From Phalacrocorax aristotelis (lineage: Eukaryota; Chordata; Aves; Suliformes; Phalacrocoracidae), in the NCBI RefSeq assembly GCF_949628215.1, contig NC_134279.1:84625517-84689516 (forward strand): DNA of 64,000 nt, written 5' to 3'. The position numbers and the translations under genes are program-made. The notes beneath the pieces are model-generated. The model saw only the letters and a program-made list of their open reading frames with translations. It ran no database searches and had not been told where the DNA came from. Shown one piece after another: positions 1-13,001 of this stretch. Numbering within the stretch: the stretch's first letter is position 1; the number at the start of each line of letters is the position of its first letter.

Positions 1-1849
1 TGCCTGCCGGGAATACATGCTCAGCCTCACAACTGGTTGGGCCTGGGGACATGGAGCTGTGGCAGCCTTGCTGATGTCAGATCAAGCCGGATTCCCCTAA
101 CAAGGTATACAGCTCCAACCAAACTTATCTCTAATGTTTGCCTTTGCGTTCCTATTACTATTATGGGCTCCTTTTAGGAACTAATAAAAATGGCTAACAG
201 GGACTGTTCTTGAGCTGGGGATAGATGAACTGTCTAAAAGACATAATTATCTTTTGCAGAGCTATAGACAGAGCATTTGCCTCACTGATGCACCTTTATT
301 TCATCAAAACCATAGCTGCATTACATCTGTAGCCTATCGCCTCCAATTTACCCTTTTCACAACCTGAGTCATACTGGCACATGCTGGTCAGACACCAGGA
401 GAAATATTTTACCACATACAAAACCTGAGGTAGCTACTCTGACTTCCCTTCATATTACCACAGTTTCTAGATATAACCCCTTCATGCCATTTTACTTCCT
501 AATCTGACAAAAGATGGTCTACTATAACCTGAAAAATGCTTTTCATCCTGTTGCAGATTGGCCACATTTCCTGCCCTGTATTTGCTGCTGAGACTTAGCT
601 TTGCTGATGCTGGTGGGTTTTCCCCTCTGAAGTCAGGATCTCAGAAAAGTAAGCATTTTCAATACTTTGGACAAATTCTTGCATTTTAAATGATTGCAGG
701 TTGTATCAAAGTCTGCCTCCTAGACTTTCTAGTCGTCTAGGAACATTCTTGCCTCTGTGCTTTAACTGTTAGCAAAATGCACATTTGCCTAAAGACTAAT
801 CTGATTTGCACAAGCAAAATGCCAGTGGTGCTCTTGCACTATAAATATCAGCAATCATGGTCTTATGCTAAAGAAACTGTACTTGCAATGTAACTGTAAT
901 ACCTCCTTAAGCACTTGTGTTTCTGCTAGCTCACATGTAAGCACGCTTCATCAGCACCTTGACATACTATGTTTCTTCATCCTACTGCTGCTCATAGTCC
1001 TGTCCTGCCCTTCCTGCCTCTTCCTCCTGAGCTGCAGCTGGCGTGTGCGCGGCTGCCTGCAGCATGCTCCCCTGCTGCTGCACTCCAGGTTTTGCCCGCG
1101 GTGGGATGGTGCCGGAGACGGTGCAGCAGCCAGGTGTTCCTGGTGCGCAGCTCCAGAGTGGTCTCCTCCACCCGGATGGAAGCATGCGGAAAGCTTTTTG
1201 GTTTCACTTGTAGTCTTTAGAAGCGTAACAGCAAAAGCTGAAAATGCTCTTTTTTTGAAGAGAAGGCTTCACAAACAGAACTGGTAACTTTGAGACGAGC
1301 CAGTGCATCTTGGAGAGGTCTGGCCCCTTGCTGGCTGCCTTTTCTCCTCCTGCCCAGCTCTGCGTGCTTCCTCTGCTAAGCATCTTCCCTCTGCTGAAGG
1401 ATTTCAGAGAGTGATCTTGTTCCTAATCATTTACTCCTCAGTTGTTTACTGACTGTAATTATATGCCTGTAATTTGCTGTTTCAGCCAGCACCCATGGGT
1501 TACTGTACCTCAGTAATAGGGCCACAGAGATGTCAGTTTGGCAATCGGGCATTGATGCATCAAAATGACATAAAAAGCATTAAATTCTGATGAATAACAA
1601 ACACTCCAGATAAGCCTTATGTTAAATCTTAACTGCAAAATGCTGGAATCAGCTGATTTATGAGGGCACTTAACTAAGGCATGAAGGTCTTGAAACAGAA
1701 GAAAGAAATTGTATTGCTAGAACCTGACATTTGTCCAATTGAAAAACAGATGAAACTAGAGAGTTCCAAAAACTTGATAAAGTAGGGCTTATTTTCTCTT
1801 GTCCGTGCCTTACAGTTAAATGCAGAAATACCTCCCCTAATATGTTTTC
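1..1849. other. AT-rich noncoding flank
   Basis: No splice-bounded exon, RNA gene or repeat family is recognised on either strand; the short open frames show no similarity I know. If M1AP runs off the left end of the window, as its missing exons suggest, this is M1AP intron. A small GC-rich patch around 1.0-1.2 kb has no clear function. Confidence 0.4.
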
Positions 1850-2030
1850 TAATCGTAGAATAGTTTGGGTTGGAAGAGAGACCTTCTTGTCTTGTCTTCT
1901 TTGCAATAAGCAAAGACATCTTCAACTAGATCAGGTTGCCCAGAGCCCCGTCCAACCTGACTTTGAATGTTTCCAGGGTTGGTGCACCTACCACCTCTCT
2001 GGGCAACCTGGGCCAGCATTTCACTAATGC
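1850..2030 (-). mobile_element. CR1 LINE 3'-end fragment
   Basis: The left edge, AATCGTAGAATAGTTTGGGT, is a diverged form of the inverted CR1 3' terminus. It is followed by the usual reversed CR1 phrases for 'ttgcccagagcc', 'gtccaacctgac' and 'tctctgggcaacctg'. The copy is short, old and 5'-truncated, as most avian CR1 insertions are. It lies with its 3' end to the left. Confidence 0.85.
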
Positions 2031-3381
2031 TTTAAAGTATCACAGAAAAAAAAATTGCTGTTTCTCTTAACCATAGACTAAACAGAAAATGCTTGTGGGA
2101 GATGTTAAGTACTCCATCTCCACACATGGTCTACCTGATACAGTTGAATTTAACAGGATAAATGCCTACTTTAACTGGCTTAAGTTACCCAGCCTTTAGT
2201 TCCAATAAGGTATTTTTATTTTTCCTTCTTCAAAAGATACTGTATCTGAACAAAAACATTCAAATGCCCCTGAGAAAAGGAAACAAATAAAAATCCAACT
2301 TACTCTGCATAAAAAAAAAAATGCTTGTGATGAAATAAGAATTTCAGTCACTGAAGTATCTGAAACAGAAAGCTGTCTTTTTTAGAAACATGGCCTTTTG
2401 TAAGGGTGAAATACCCCTCTGCCTTTCTGTGATCACTGGCTTTTATTTTCTAACAAAGATCTGAGAATTGTAGGTGCTGTTCTGCTGCTTCCTGGCTCCT
2501 TAGTGATCTGATGGTGCTTATTCACCCTTATGTGAAAGACCAAGGCCACCCCTTAGATCCCATTTAGGTCTGTGAAACACCTTTTGTCTGGGTCTGCAGA
2601 AGACTGAATTTCATCAGGTTACCTGTTTATGTATCCACAGGTTTATGCAGCATGCAGAACAGGGAGGACTGCAGGCTTGGAGCACAGTCCTTTGTCATTG
2701 AAATCCTCCTCAGAACTAAATTTAGAGCTACAGTTTTCACAGGATAGGCAAGTACGTTGTGTTGCCTTTTGGAAGCCCTCAGTATCCTCTCCAGTACCTG
2801 CGCTAAAATCAAGCGTACTATAATACTTCTGATCTCTACATTCTTTGAATTATCTCTCTAGTTTTATTTTGGATATTTTTCAAATGAAATAGGATCACGA
2901 TAAATTGTATCCTCTAATGAAGCCGCAAAACAGCTATTCTTAATTTAATTTTTTTTCTCTTTGCTTTACAAGGCATGCATTCTTGGAAGAAACATGTGAT
3001 GCCTGTCACAAACAGCTCAAAGGGAAGTCAGGTAGCAGAAACAGGAAATGAAATATAGCTAGCACAGAGCAACTCAGAGGGAAGACTAGAGCTGGCAAGT
3101 GTGACTGATGTCTGTGGTATTTGCTGTTGTATGGAAACCAGGAAAAATCAGAGACTCTGATGTGGAAGGGATGGGATTATATGCTCAGCTGTCTCAGAGG
3201 CTTCTAAAGCAACTCCTCCTACCTGTTGAACTGACTGTCTGCAAGGGTTCTCTAATACTGCATGAGACAGTTTCTGGCAGAGGTTCTCTAGGCAGCAATT
3301 TAAGTTCTGCAAAAAGTTTCTGACGAATGGCCCCACCTCCTGAGTTACAGAGTTCTTGTCCTCCCTATGAAATCTTTCAAG
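2031..3381. other. AT-rich noncoding stretch
   Basis: Contains short A-runs near 2.05 and 2.31 kb and no recognisable gene, repeat family or RNA. Probably intronic to the minus-strand gene if that gene extends left. Confidence 0.4.
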
Positions 3382-3717
3382 TTAGAATCCATGCATGTTT
3401 GAGAGTAGGTTTTTGTTTGCTTGATGTTTGAGCTTTGTGGGTTTGCTGTGTTGGTTGGTTGGTTTTTTACTAGCTCTACATCTCCTCAGATTGCCCTGAG
3501 GATTTTTATAAAGACTCTCTGCTAGGGTAGTCTTTAGATAGGACTGAGTATACATATCCAGGACATCTGCAGGGTCACAACTAGCGTAACAAACGATGTG
3601 AACTCGCTGTTTTCTAGTACCAGGAAGAAAAAGATCTGGTAAACTATCAAAATTATCAACAAAGTGGTATGTGGTCAGATTAATTCCAGAAGAGTGGAGG
3701 ACACACAATTTTCCAGG
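3382..3717 (-). CDS. unrecognised candidate exon, possibly terminal
   Basis: On the minus strand, a pyrimidine-rich stretch ending in TTGGCTCAG could act as a splice acceptor. It is followed by 111 open codons and a stop. The predicted peptide starts PGKLCVLHSSG, has a protein-like middle (FDSLPDLFLPG, CDPADVLDMYTQS) and ends in a basic, Lys/Gln-rich tail. The segment QSYLKTTLAESLYKNPQGNL loosely recalls the Q-S-x-L...Y..P-Q-G-x-L pattern near the C-terminus of mammalian M1AP, and the strand agrees. However, the middle M1AP exons are not seen between this ORF and the 7.2-kb exon, so assignment as an M1AP exon is weak. It may be a chance ORF. Codon boundaries are compatible with a phase-0 acceptor. 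Confidence 0.28.
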   Translation of the reverse strand, partial: PGKLCVLHSSGINLTTYHFVDNFDSLPDLFLPGTRKQRVHIVCYASCDPADVLDMYTQSYLKTTLAESLYKNPQGNLRRCRASKKPTNQHSKPTKLKHQANKNLLSNMHGF

Positions 3718-3849
3718 CTGAGCCAAGTACATGAGAGCAGATATGAGTTGGTAAATTGTCAGAAGAGGAGGAATTAGTGTTACATTTATGTACACTGTTC
3801 CCATGAGAAAATGAAAGTATTATAAAAATGGTGGTCAATGCTTTCAAAT

Positions 3850-5861
3850 AAATATAGAATACCACAGCCTATCACTGCAGCAGGTATCTTAGATCCCTTT
3901 GCAGTGAAAAGCATAATATACTTGCATGATCTAGAGGAATAAGAATTGCTTAGTGAAGTATAAACTCCCTATATTCATGCATAACTTAATTTTGAATGTA
4001 GCTATCTCATTCCTTCAACTGTACTAGATGGCGTCCTGGATTTTGTTGTGTGTCAAAAAAGGTCTTGCCTCAAAAGGGTACTGTTTGTTCCAACCCCCAG
4101 CTTTGATGTTTAAGTACACATCACATTTGAAAGAGTCAGGAAAGGTACCTCAAGGCCCTAAGAAAACACAGAGAAGCAGTAAATCAGAAGAAAGGCTTCC
4201 TGGACAGACAGTAGAAGTGAGCCTTAATTACAGCTGGGAGAATCTGTCTAATCACAGCATGACTCTAGAAGGGTTTAAGAATCTAAATAAAGCAGAAGGA
4301 CTGGGGATATTTCACTCATGGGAGTCTGGATTCCTTTTTAGGACTGTCAAAGCTCTAAAATCAGGTGGACCCTGAGCCTGTGAAGTCTGAAATAAAAGAT
4401 AGTTTGGAGCTGATGTTTCCTCATGTCCAGAAGAAAACACTACTTCCGAGTCCTTCCCCTCTTGATAACTGCCTGTCCTTTCACGTCAGTTGATGCTGCT
4501 TTAAAAAAAAAATTCTTCCTGTGAACCTTGCTCTGCTTTCTCCATTTGTACATATGTTCTCACGTGTTGTTAGCAGCTTCCTTCCACTTATGCAAGTATA
4601 CACGTCCAGCTGAGAATACAGCCACTAGTTCACACCAAAACCTATCAGATCCTGTCCCAGGACTGCTGTAATATAGATTTATCCAGATATGTTCCCTTTC
4701 CTACTGGAATCTGCCCAGAGGGATTTGAGGACTTGATATATTCCCACAGGATTTATGGACACTGGATCTCTTGGACAGCTAGATTGCTGAATATCTAAAA
4801 CTTTCTGGCATGTTCACTGTACGTAGGGTCATGTCAGAGACACTGCTCAAGCTAAACGGTGACAACACACCTACACAATTGGCTTAGGAAGTACTGGACA
4901 GACCTGCTATGTGCATGTTCATTCCCACTGTGAATCCTGGGAGACAAGACACCAGTATATATGTGTACTGGAATTCCAGACAAACATCAGGCTGTCCTAC
5001 CATACCAACTCATGTCACTAACCTGTCCAACAAGACTTATTTACCTGAAGTTGCTGTTCTTCCTACTTTCTCTAGGCAAATCGTCAATAGCCAGTCCCAA
5101 AACTGCACAAAGTCTGAGCAGAAAGGAAATGTTTGCATGTGGTGTTTCAAAACACTTTACACTCCTTTCCCAGGGCCTTCCTCCTTAGAAGGAAGTGCGG
5201 GAACTGCTGTGGCATGGGAGACAGAGTAATACATAGCCTAGAGCTGGGATGAACAGAAATACCTTCCATGATGCAAGAATGCTTATTTAGGTGTAGAATT
5301 TGCTTTTTAGGCTGACTTTCATGAAATTTCCTAAACTATGTGAGCGTAGGTGGAACATGAGAGATAAACATTTATAAAGTATGATTCATGAAGTGAGAGA
5401 GAGTGCTTTTAATGCATTAGCAGCTGCACCTTATTTAGGGCCTTGTAAACTGCAAGGAGTGGGGATAAAGCACTAGTGCTTCAGGTTTACAGCAGGCACA
5501 GTTCTCCCCTAATTCTCTGGGGCATGGGCAAAGCAGTTGGATTTCCCCGTTCTTTCCATGTCTGCTGCAAAGGTGTCAGAGATTACCCTTTTTCCATTCA
5601 CCCAACCTAAGGACATGTGCCAAGAACAGATATGATGATTCCTGAGTTTCAGGGGCTGTCTGTTGCACAGAGCTTAAAATGGTCCTTTTCTACTTTTCGG
5701 TTATTTCATGCAGCCGTTGCCAGTGATGTACTGTAAGGGACCCCTGTTACAATTTGCAAGAGCCCTGTGGAATTCCCAAGCCACCAAGAAAAGGAAAATG
5801 CTAATTATAAACAAACTGTTTTGTTATTCCAAATGCGGACCATATCTTCTTTTTAGACTTT
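3850..5861. other. noncoding stretch, probably intronic
   Basis: I looked on the minus strand for the middle M1AP exons and did not find them. The + strand frames of about 110 codons here resemble no known protein and lack splice context. No repeat family is recognised. Confidence 0.4.
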
Positions 5862-6654
5862 CTCAGTGGCCACTTGTGTGAGGTTTAACAAGGCCAAGCG
5901 CCAGGTCCTGCCCTTGGGTCACACCAACCCCAGGCAACGCCCCAGGCCTGGGGCAGAGGGGCTGGGAAGTGCCTGGCGGAGAAGGCCCCGGGGGTGCTGG
6001 CTGACAGCCGGCTGGGCATGAGCCAGCAGTGCCCGGGTGGCCAAGGAGGCCACCAGCCCCCGGGCTTGTGTCAGCACTGGTGTGGCCAGCAGGAGCCGGG
6101 CAGGGATGGGGCCCCTGTGCTCGGCCCTGGGGAGGCCCCACCTCGAGTGCTGGGCTCAGGTTTGGGCCCCTCGGGACAAGAAGGGCCTTGAGGGGCTGGA
6201 GCGTGTCCAGAGAAGGGCAGCGGGGCTGGGGCAGGGTCTGGAGCACAAGTGTGCTGGGGGGCGGCTGGGGGAGCTGGGGGGGTTTAGCCTGGAGAAGAGG
6301 AGGCTGAGGGGAGCCCTTCTCGCTCTCTGCAGCTGCCTGAGAGGGGCTGGAGTGAGGGGGGGGCTGGTCTCTGCTCCCAAGTCACCAGTGACGGGACGAG
6401 AGGAAACGGCCTCAGGCTGCGTCAGGGGAGGTTTAGGTTGGAGATGAGGGAAAATGTCTTCCCTGCCAGAGCGGTCAGGCCCTGGCACAGGCTGCCCAGA
6501 GAGGTGGGGGAGTCACCGTGCCTGGGGGGGGGTTCAAAAACTGTGTAGATGTGGCACTTGGGGACATGGTTTAGGAGGCCTGGGGATGTTGGGTTGATTG
6601 TTGGACTTGATGATCCTAGAGGTCTTTTCCAACCTTAATGATTCTATGAAAACT
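5862..6654 (+). mobile_element. CR1 LINE 3' portion, 5'-truncated
   Basis: Begins at the CR1 phrase 'cagtggccacttgtgtgagg', runs through 'atgagccagcagtgcccggg' and 'tttagcctggagaagagg', and ends in the CR1 3' terminus 'aatgattctatga'. It encodes a decayed version of the C-terminal part of the CR1 pol protein (for example [17 protein letters not shown]), with frameshifts. It is much more GC-rich than its surroundings. The large open frames on both strands here are CR1 remnants, not host genes. Confidence 0.93.
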
Positions 6655-7226
6655 GATTTGGAGAGGACTGTGCCAAGACAATGACCATTCTGTAGGCTTT
6701 TCCTGTCCTTTGCAACTATACCGACTGCTCTCAAGATGAAATGCATTTCTTTTGTCTGTATGAGTTCACTTTCAATGAATTGTGGACATGCTTTCAGGCA
6801 TAATACGGACCTTTGTACAAACATCCTATCGCATCAGGGAAAGTTCCAGACACTAGAACCACAGAATGGAACTGTAGGCTGAAAGGAAAATCATGTCCAT
6901 AAGCACTGTGAATGTCTTTGCATTTGACACAGTTGTTCTGTGCAAGTAAGCTGAAAAAGCATCCAATCTTAAATGCCTGGAAATTAAATTAATTCTTCTA
7001 TACTATAAAGTAAGTCAGTCTCCATAAGCAACTCAGACCTGAATCTGTATAGTTTCCATGAGCGTTCAGAGATTGCCATCCAGAGTTTTTTTGGAGTGCT
7101 TATTTTCTTAACTGCTCTCTCCCTCCCTCCCACAGACCTTAGATATCACACAGGCTATCATCTTAATATGTCAACAATTGGCAAGTCTGGTGGATGGCTC
7201 CCACTACCTTCCCAATATTTTCTTAC
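6655..7226. other. M1AP intron, noncoding
   Basis: Lies downstream of the second M1AP coding exon on its strand. No further exon or repeat recognised. Confidence 0.45.
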
Positions 7227-7409
7227 CTCAACAGAACTGTTTCTTGAGCCTCCTGCTGCTGTGTGTCTGCTGTATTGTTTGAACTGTTGCAATCCATCCT
7301 GCACAGCTTGTACTACTCCATTTCCCCCCTGTGGGAAAGAACCTTCCCTTGGTAGCGAACGGAGCTCCAAAATGCAGGCTTGAATTCGTGCAAAGTTTTC
7401 TTTCACTTG
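7227..7409 (-). CDS. M1AP: M1AP, second recognised coding exon
   Basis: This 183-bp exon (61 codons, phase 0 at both ends) encodes a peptide starting QVKENFARIQACILELRSLP and containing AVQDGLQQFKQYSRH. It matches the segment of mammalian M1AP that directly follows the ECILPF motif. The acceptor is TTCTGCAG before CAA, and the donor is GAG followed by GTAAGA. Joined to the upstream exon the reading is ECLLPFT-QVKENFARIQ, which aligns without gap to the human ECILPFV-QVKGNFARLQ. M1AP is a germ-cell protein needed for normal meiosis I and male fertility in mammals, reported to act with crossover-promoting factors. The next exon should lie at lower coordinates and was not found in the window. 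No in-frame stop or frameshift is seen, so the gene looks functional here. Confidence 0.93.
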
Positions 7410-10400
7410 CTGCAGAACAATATTCAATGAAATTGAAAGAATGGAAATGTCAAACTGATAATATAAAATATTTTTCCATAATGTGGAAGGAGGCTTTTGA
7501 ATTCACAACACTGAAATAAGACTGGAGGCAGGAGCCAAGTCAGAAAACAGTGGACAGTGATATGAATCAAAACCAGCTGATAGTTACGCTAGTAACAACA
7601 CACATTAACACTCCTCATGTTTTCAGCTGTCTACCTGTTGCCTGCTGCTAGCCAAAATGTAGTAGTTTGGCATGCCCCTCTCCTCTGGCCCTGCATAACA
7701 CAGAGGCAGAACTTGAGGCATAAATAGGAGCGCTGAGGCAGTGTAATGTCCCCAGGCCATAGTCACCCCTGCCATATCCAGACTCCTTTACTCGTTGAGC
7801 TGTGGAACTATGGAACCTGTGTTCAGGGGGGTTTGGCAACAGGTTCAAAAAGGGGTTCCACAAACTCATGGGTAGCAGGTCCAGAGGCAGATACCAAGAG
7901 GAATAGCCTCAAAAGTATCCTCTATCATTCTTGATACAACAGCTGTGGAGCGAGGGGAGTGTGAGGAGAATGAAGTGCAGAAAGTGATTTGGCTGGGCTG
8001 CTCCCTCAAAATAGCCTTTCCTTTTGATACTGGGCTGATGGACTGTTGGTCTGACTCAGGAGGACATTTCTTATGCTCTTATACTGCTCTTTTAGGACAT
8101 TCACCACAGTAATGATTGTCAAAAAGTAAATGCTGGTGGAAGGTCTGTGGACCCTCCTGCTTCAAAGATGAGCTTCCAGAGCAAGTGTTAGAAAGGAAAA
8201 ATTATTCTATATCTGTCATTTGTAAAAAGGTTTTATTCCTTCAGGCAACAGCTACCACTGTACAATGGCTGCCCTGAGGACAGTTGATCTGACTCATTAT
8301 GGCAAGATGAACATTATAAATGCACAGGTTATTAACCCATTTTGCTCCACTATGGTGCTTTGCATCAGTCTCATGGATTGGAGGACATTAGGCCATATTG
8401 TCACTGCCTGCTATGGTGATTGAGATTACCTGCAGTCTGAGGCTGCTGAACCCTTATATTACATATATTGCTCAGCCCTTTGTTGAATCTGGTATCACTT
8501 TATAGCAGCCACTGAAATCCAGAGAAGGCAGTCTGAACATGAACCAGGCTGGCCAGGATTACGGTAGACGCCTCTCATACTCTTTCTCCTCACAATATTA
8601 GTTGAGGCTACCTGGTGTCTATTACCCAGCCACGACCTTTCCTTAGCACAGACATGACAATGCTAGGGAGCAGCCAGGATCCAAAGGTGTGTGGAGTATC
8701 TCACAGATGTCAGTTCACCTGAGTTTCAACAAGAACTCAAAGGAGTTGAGACATACCCAATGGGTAAACTGGCAAATTCTGGCCATAGGAGAGATTATTA
8801 GTGAACTCTACCAAATCTGTTTGAAGCAATATAAGGCGCTGCTGCCAGAGTTCACCTTCCTCACAGAAGAGTCAACAGATGAACATATGACTCATTTGCT
8901 TCAGATGCTTGGAGCTCTGACTCACTGAACCACTCCTGAGCAGCCACAGTTTACAGCATGGTCTTTCAGTGTGACTAAGTTATGAACCAGGGGCTCAGGC
9001 ATGTGTTCATAAACAGCTCCAATGGTTCTGCAAATAGTGTGGGGAAGAAAGCTGGGATGGCTCAAACCTCGCCTTAGAATGGTGAAAAGAGTAGTCTTAA
9101 GAAAGGACACCACACTTTGTACTCTAATGTGTGAGAAGTATCTGGCCCATTATGTCAGTTCTGCTGCAAGGTTAACAATCTCTTATAAATGCACCAAGTA
9201 GATGCAGCCAGGAGCCTCTCTAAGTGCTACAGCAAAATTCCCTACAGTTCAGATGCCTGCCCTGCCATCCCAGGAGGCAGCTGCAGCTCACACAGTTGTA
9301 AAACAGCTGTCTAACTGTGCCAGAACAGGGCTTAGCACAGAATGCAGGGCAGCCTGAAGTCCAGTTAAGTACCTGTCCTATGGAACTGGCACCAGCAGAA
9401 TTGTATTTTCTCTTGTATATGCACAGCTACTTTAAATGTTAATTTAGGGGAGTCTACGCAAGCTGCAGTTTCACCTTGGGAATGTGCTTTGGACATGTTA
9501 AACTTCTAAGCACAAATTGTGTTGTTTCTGACTGCAGCCCTGTTCTGGGTGCTGACACCCAGCCTGGTGCCATAGGCCTTGACATGTCTCTTCACATGTG
9601 ACCCTGCCCCTTCATTACACAACTCCAAGAATTCATAATCTCACACTGTGCGTCCAGCAAACTGTTGTAATCTGCAACACTACATTGCTTTCAGAGAAAA
9701 GCTACCAAAATTAGAGATCAAAGCTGGCCAGGAGCCAGGGTAGGCACTGTGCTCACTGCCCTGTCTGGCTCCTTCCACATGTTGTACCCTCACCCACTTC
9801 ACTTTCTTAATTTGCTAGTCCCTGTAATTAACAACTTTCTCCCTTGTTTCTTTTTCAGCCCTTTTTGTTGGGGAGGGTCTGGGAGTTGTGGGGGATAGCT
9901 GCCTATCCCAAGGGAAAACCAGTAGGAACAGAGCCCATCAGCTGGAGGTGCTCTGCTCAGAGTCCTTACTCAGTCCCACATTAAAATTTTTTGACGCTTT
10001 AATGCTCACTTACCCTCTTGTCACCATCTGTTGTCCTCCACAGTTATTTATTTTCTTCCTGGTTTCCTTTTCTTTGGCATCCCCTGCCCTTTCCAGGGAA
10101 GCTCTTTGAACTTGTTAGAGTTAGGCCAATAGGGGAGACCAGTACAAACCATAAACAAATACCCAGGAAAGACTAAGAAAAGGGTAACCATATATGACAC
10201 TTCCCCACATACTCTCCCAAATTCTATTTTCGCTCTCAGGCTTTCCTGACTTCATATGATTAGCCTAATAAGCAACTTTTAATACGATCAATCTTGGTTC
10301 CTCCCTGAGAAGTATCAAGTTTTTTTCTAGCTAGATCAGAAAGTCAATGTGATAAACGGCATGCCCTGTTGAGACAAAGGGGCAAATTCAGGAGCGCAGA

Positions 10401-12752
10401 AAAAGCAATGGAGCCCTGGTATTTCTGAAGAGGCTGAAATGGAACAGATGTTTATCAGATAGAGATATAAAACTGTCTCTGATGCCAGAAGCTGCAGAGG
10501 ACCAGATATCATTATTAGAGAAATTAGGTCTGTTGAGTAAGACATCTTACTATACTTTACTGTTCCTAATAGAGAAAGAACAGTTCTGAAAAACAGCCTT
10601 CAGGTACAACAGCAGATGTCTAAAACAAAGAGAAGGCTCACTGGACAGAACATCCAAGCAAAGCTGGGGAGGAGCTGGGGGCCTACACTAGAGTTGTGCC
10701 TATCAACTGGGTATGCAGTACTGGCTCGAGTCTTTGAGTGTGAAATTTGCTGTCTTGGACAAGTCCCAGAGAAACACAATATTATGGCAAAAGAGTTGAT
10801 GTGATTACCAGTCATGCAAAGAGGGGGTAATTTTTAGCTCTCTGTGTAGCATTGCTGAGTCTAGTATTGGGATGTAGCATCCAAAATACCAGAAGAGTGA
10901 ATACATAGAAGGGCTTGGAAGTTATTAAGGGCCTGTAAAAATGCTTTGCAGTTAGATGTATACTTTGTTCTCTTTCATTTACCAGCTAGAAGATTGAGAA
11001 TGGACCTGCTTATATTTAGAGGAAGAAAGTATAAAATACAAGCAGCTTCCTCAATCGAGCCAAAAGAGAAAATGTATTAACAAATCCCTGGGAGCTAAAG
11101 CCAATAAATGCAAATTAGAAACAGGTGCAAGTTTCACAATGATAATGATTAACCACTGGAAGAAATTATCAACAGAAGTACTTGATTCTCCATCTTGTAA
11201 TATCTTCAGATGAAAACTAGATGTCTTTCTGGAGGAAGTGTTTTAATGATATATGAGTACTTTAGTGAAATATAATATCCTGTAATTTGAAGGAAGCCAA
11301 AAAATGATCTAAGGGTTCCTCTGTCTTTAAAAACTATGGTTATGAAAATAAGGAATTGTTGTTTAAACAAGGAAGACAACCTATGATGAGCAGAAGATTC
11401 ATATGATGGGGCAGGTAGAGGGATTGTGTCAAAGTGCAGTTGTGCTCTGGTGACCCATGATTACCAAATGAGACCTGAGGTTGCTGTCAGCCACCACATG
11501 TTGGATCAGTGTCAGGACACACCTAGCAAACACAAAAGCAGGCATTTGGCCTCAAACACTTACAAATTGATTTGGACATAATGCAAAATCACAGAAAGCA
11601 GGCCGGGAACCAGTTGTGAAACAGATTACGTAGTCCATCCTACAGTGACATGTAAATTCACCCTATGAAGCCAGACAAGTGTCTGTTCTTAAATCCCCTA
11701 ATCAGAGTGATTTCACAATATCTCCAGAAAATATTTATGTGGTATCCCCTAGTTATCCTTGTCACATTATCTATAACCTATTCTACAAAATAAACACCAC
11801 CATTAGCCACAGTCATCTTGCAGATCACATTGGCTAAATTACTGTTGACATCTGTTGGTTTTTTCCCAGTTAGCCTCTACCTTTCCTGAGATGTGGAAAC
11901 TTGACAAAATATTCCAGAATGTTTTCACCATTGCTGAATAAAGTGGAAGGGTTAATACTGTGTGTTTACAATAAAGTAGTGTAAATGAGAGTGCTCAGTA
12001 TGACTGTTTATTATAGTATGACTTCCTAGATTCTTGTGAACTTTATGATGCTTTGTAATCCCAAACTTTTATTGTAGAGCTGCTAGTCATTCTCTATCTA
12101 TATTTATTATGCTGCATATCCCTAGATGAGTGAAATACTTGTTCTTACTGACTTAGAACTATATATTTAAAAGACGTGTAGATGTAGCACTTAGGGACAT
12201 GGTTTAGTAGTGGACTTGCCTGTGTTGGGTTTATGGTTGGACTCAATGATATTAAGGGACTTTTCCAACCTAAATGATTCTGTGATTTCAGGATATTTCT
12301 CAAATTCAGCAAAAATGTTTTGAATTCTGATCCTTTCCCCTTAAATATCTGGAATCTCTCCCAAAGTGGTAACATTTGTGTAATCAACAGGTATACACAC
12401 CATTTCACCATCCAAATTATGACAGCTGTGTTTGATATTTTGATACAGAAGCATTACAGATAGTGCAGAAAGTAGCATATGAAAGGGAGCGGTACAGCAG
12501 ATGTTTTAGAAGGGAACAGCACAAAACCTAATTTATGCACATGAGCAACTTCACAGATCAAAAATATGAGACTCCTTTTAAACATATTCTTTCATAAATT
12601 CACCTTTTCCATGAAGTCTATGAAACAATGCTCTTTGAGAATTATTAACTTTTAGATACAAGTTTGTAGTAAATAATAACTTCTTTACTGAACTGCAACA
12701 GCTTATTGCATTCATGTTCGTTAGGTCCCAAGAGACATAATTTCATACATAC
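7410..12752 (-). other. M1AP: M1AP intron between first two coding exons
   Basis: About 5.3 kb with GT...AG borders on the minus strand. AT-rich, with one short CR1 remnant near 12.2 kb. Small open frames exist on both strands, but none is splice-bounded or recognisable. Confidence 0.75.
12170..12292 (+). mobile_element. CR1 LINE 3'-terminal fragment
   Basis: Contains 'gtgtagatgtagcacttagg', 'ggacatggtttagtagtgga' and 'ggttggactcaatgatatta', ending 'aatgattctgtga'. This is the last roughly 120 bp of a CR1 in sense orientation, lying inside the M1AP intron antisense to that gene. Confidence 0.9.
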
Positions 12753-13001
12753 CGTAAAGGGAAGCAGACACTCCTGCTGGTTCTGCACCACGTACAGGCT
12801 CAGCGGGGGAACACGGCAGGGGCCTGTCAAACTGCATGCCAAACAAAGTGTGTTTTCCAGAGCTTCAGAGAGTGCAGAACAAGTGTTCGTCCAGGAAGGT
12901 GATGTGACATCCACAATGAGAATCCGCAATGGCTGCTGGCAGTGTACTTTAGTAGCAGGAAATGTTCTCCGTGTTTCTGAGAGTAATTTTCTGGAATTCA
13001 T
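12753..13001 (-). CDS. M1AP: M1AP, first coding exon with start codon
   Basis: The exon gives 83 codons from ATG, starting MNSRKLLSETRRT and continuing QQPLRILIVDVTSPSW, SLTGPCR and VVQNQQECLLPFT. It aligns with the human M1AP N-terminus at QQPPRLLIVHIALPSW and VQDQHECILPF, with similar distance to the initiator Met, which supports this start. The donor is ACG followed by GTATGT, phase 0, matching the next exon. A possible upstream acceptor (TTCAG five bases before ATG) suggests that a 5' UTR exon lies further up on the minus strand. No disabling change is seen. The order of exons and strand show that transcription runs from right to left. Confidence 0.93.
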
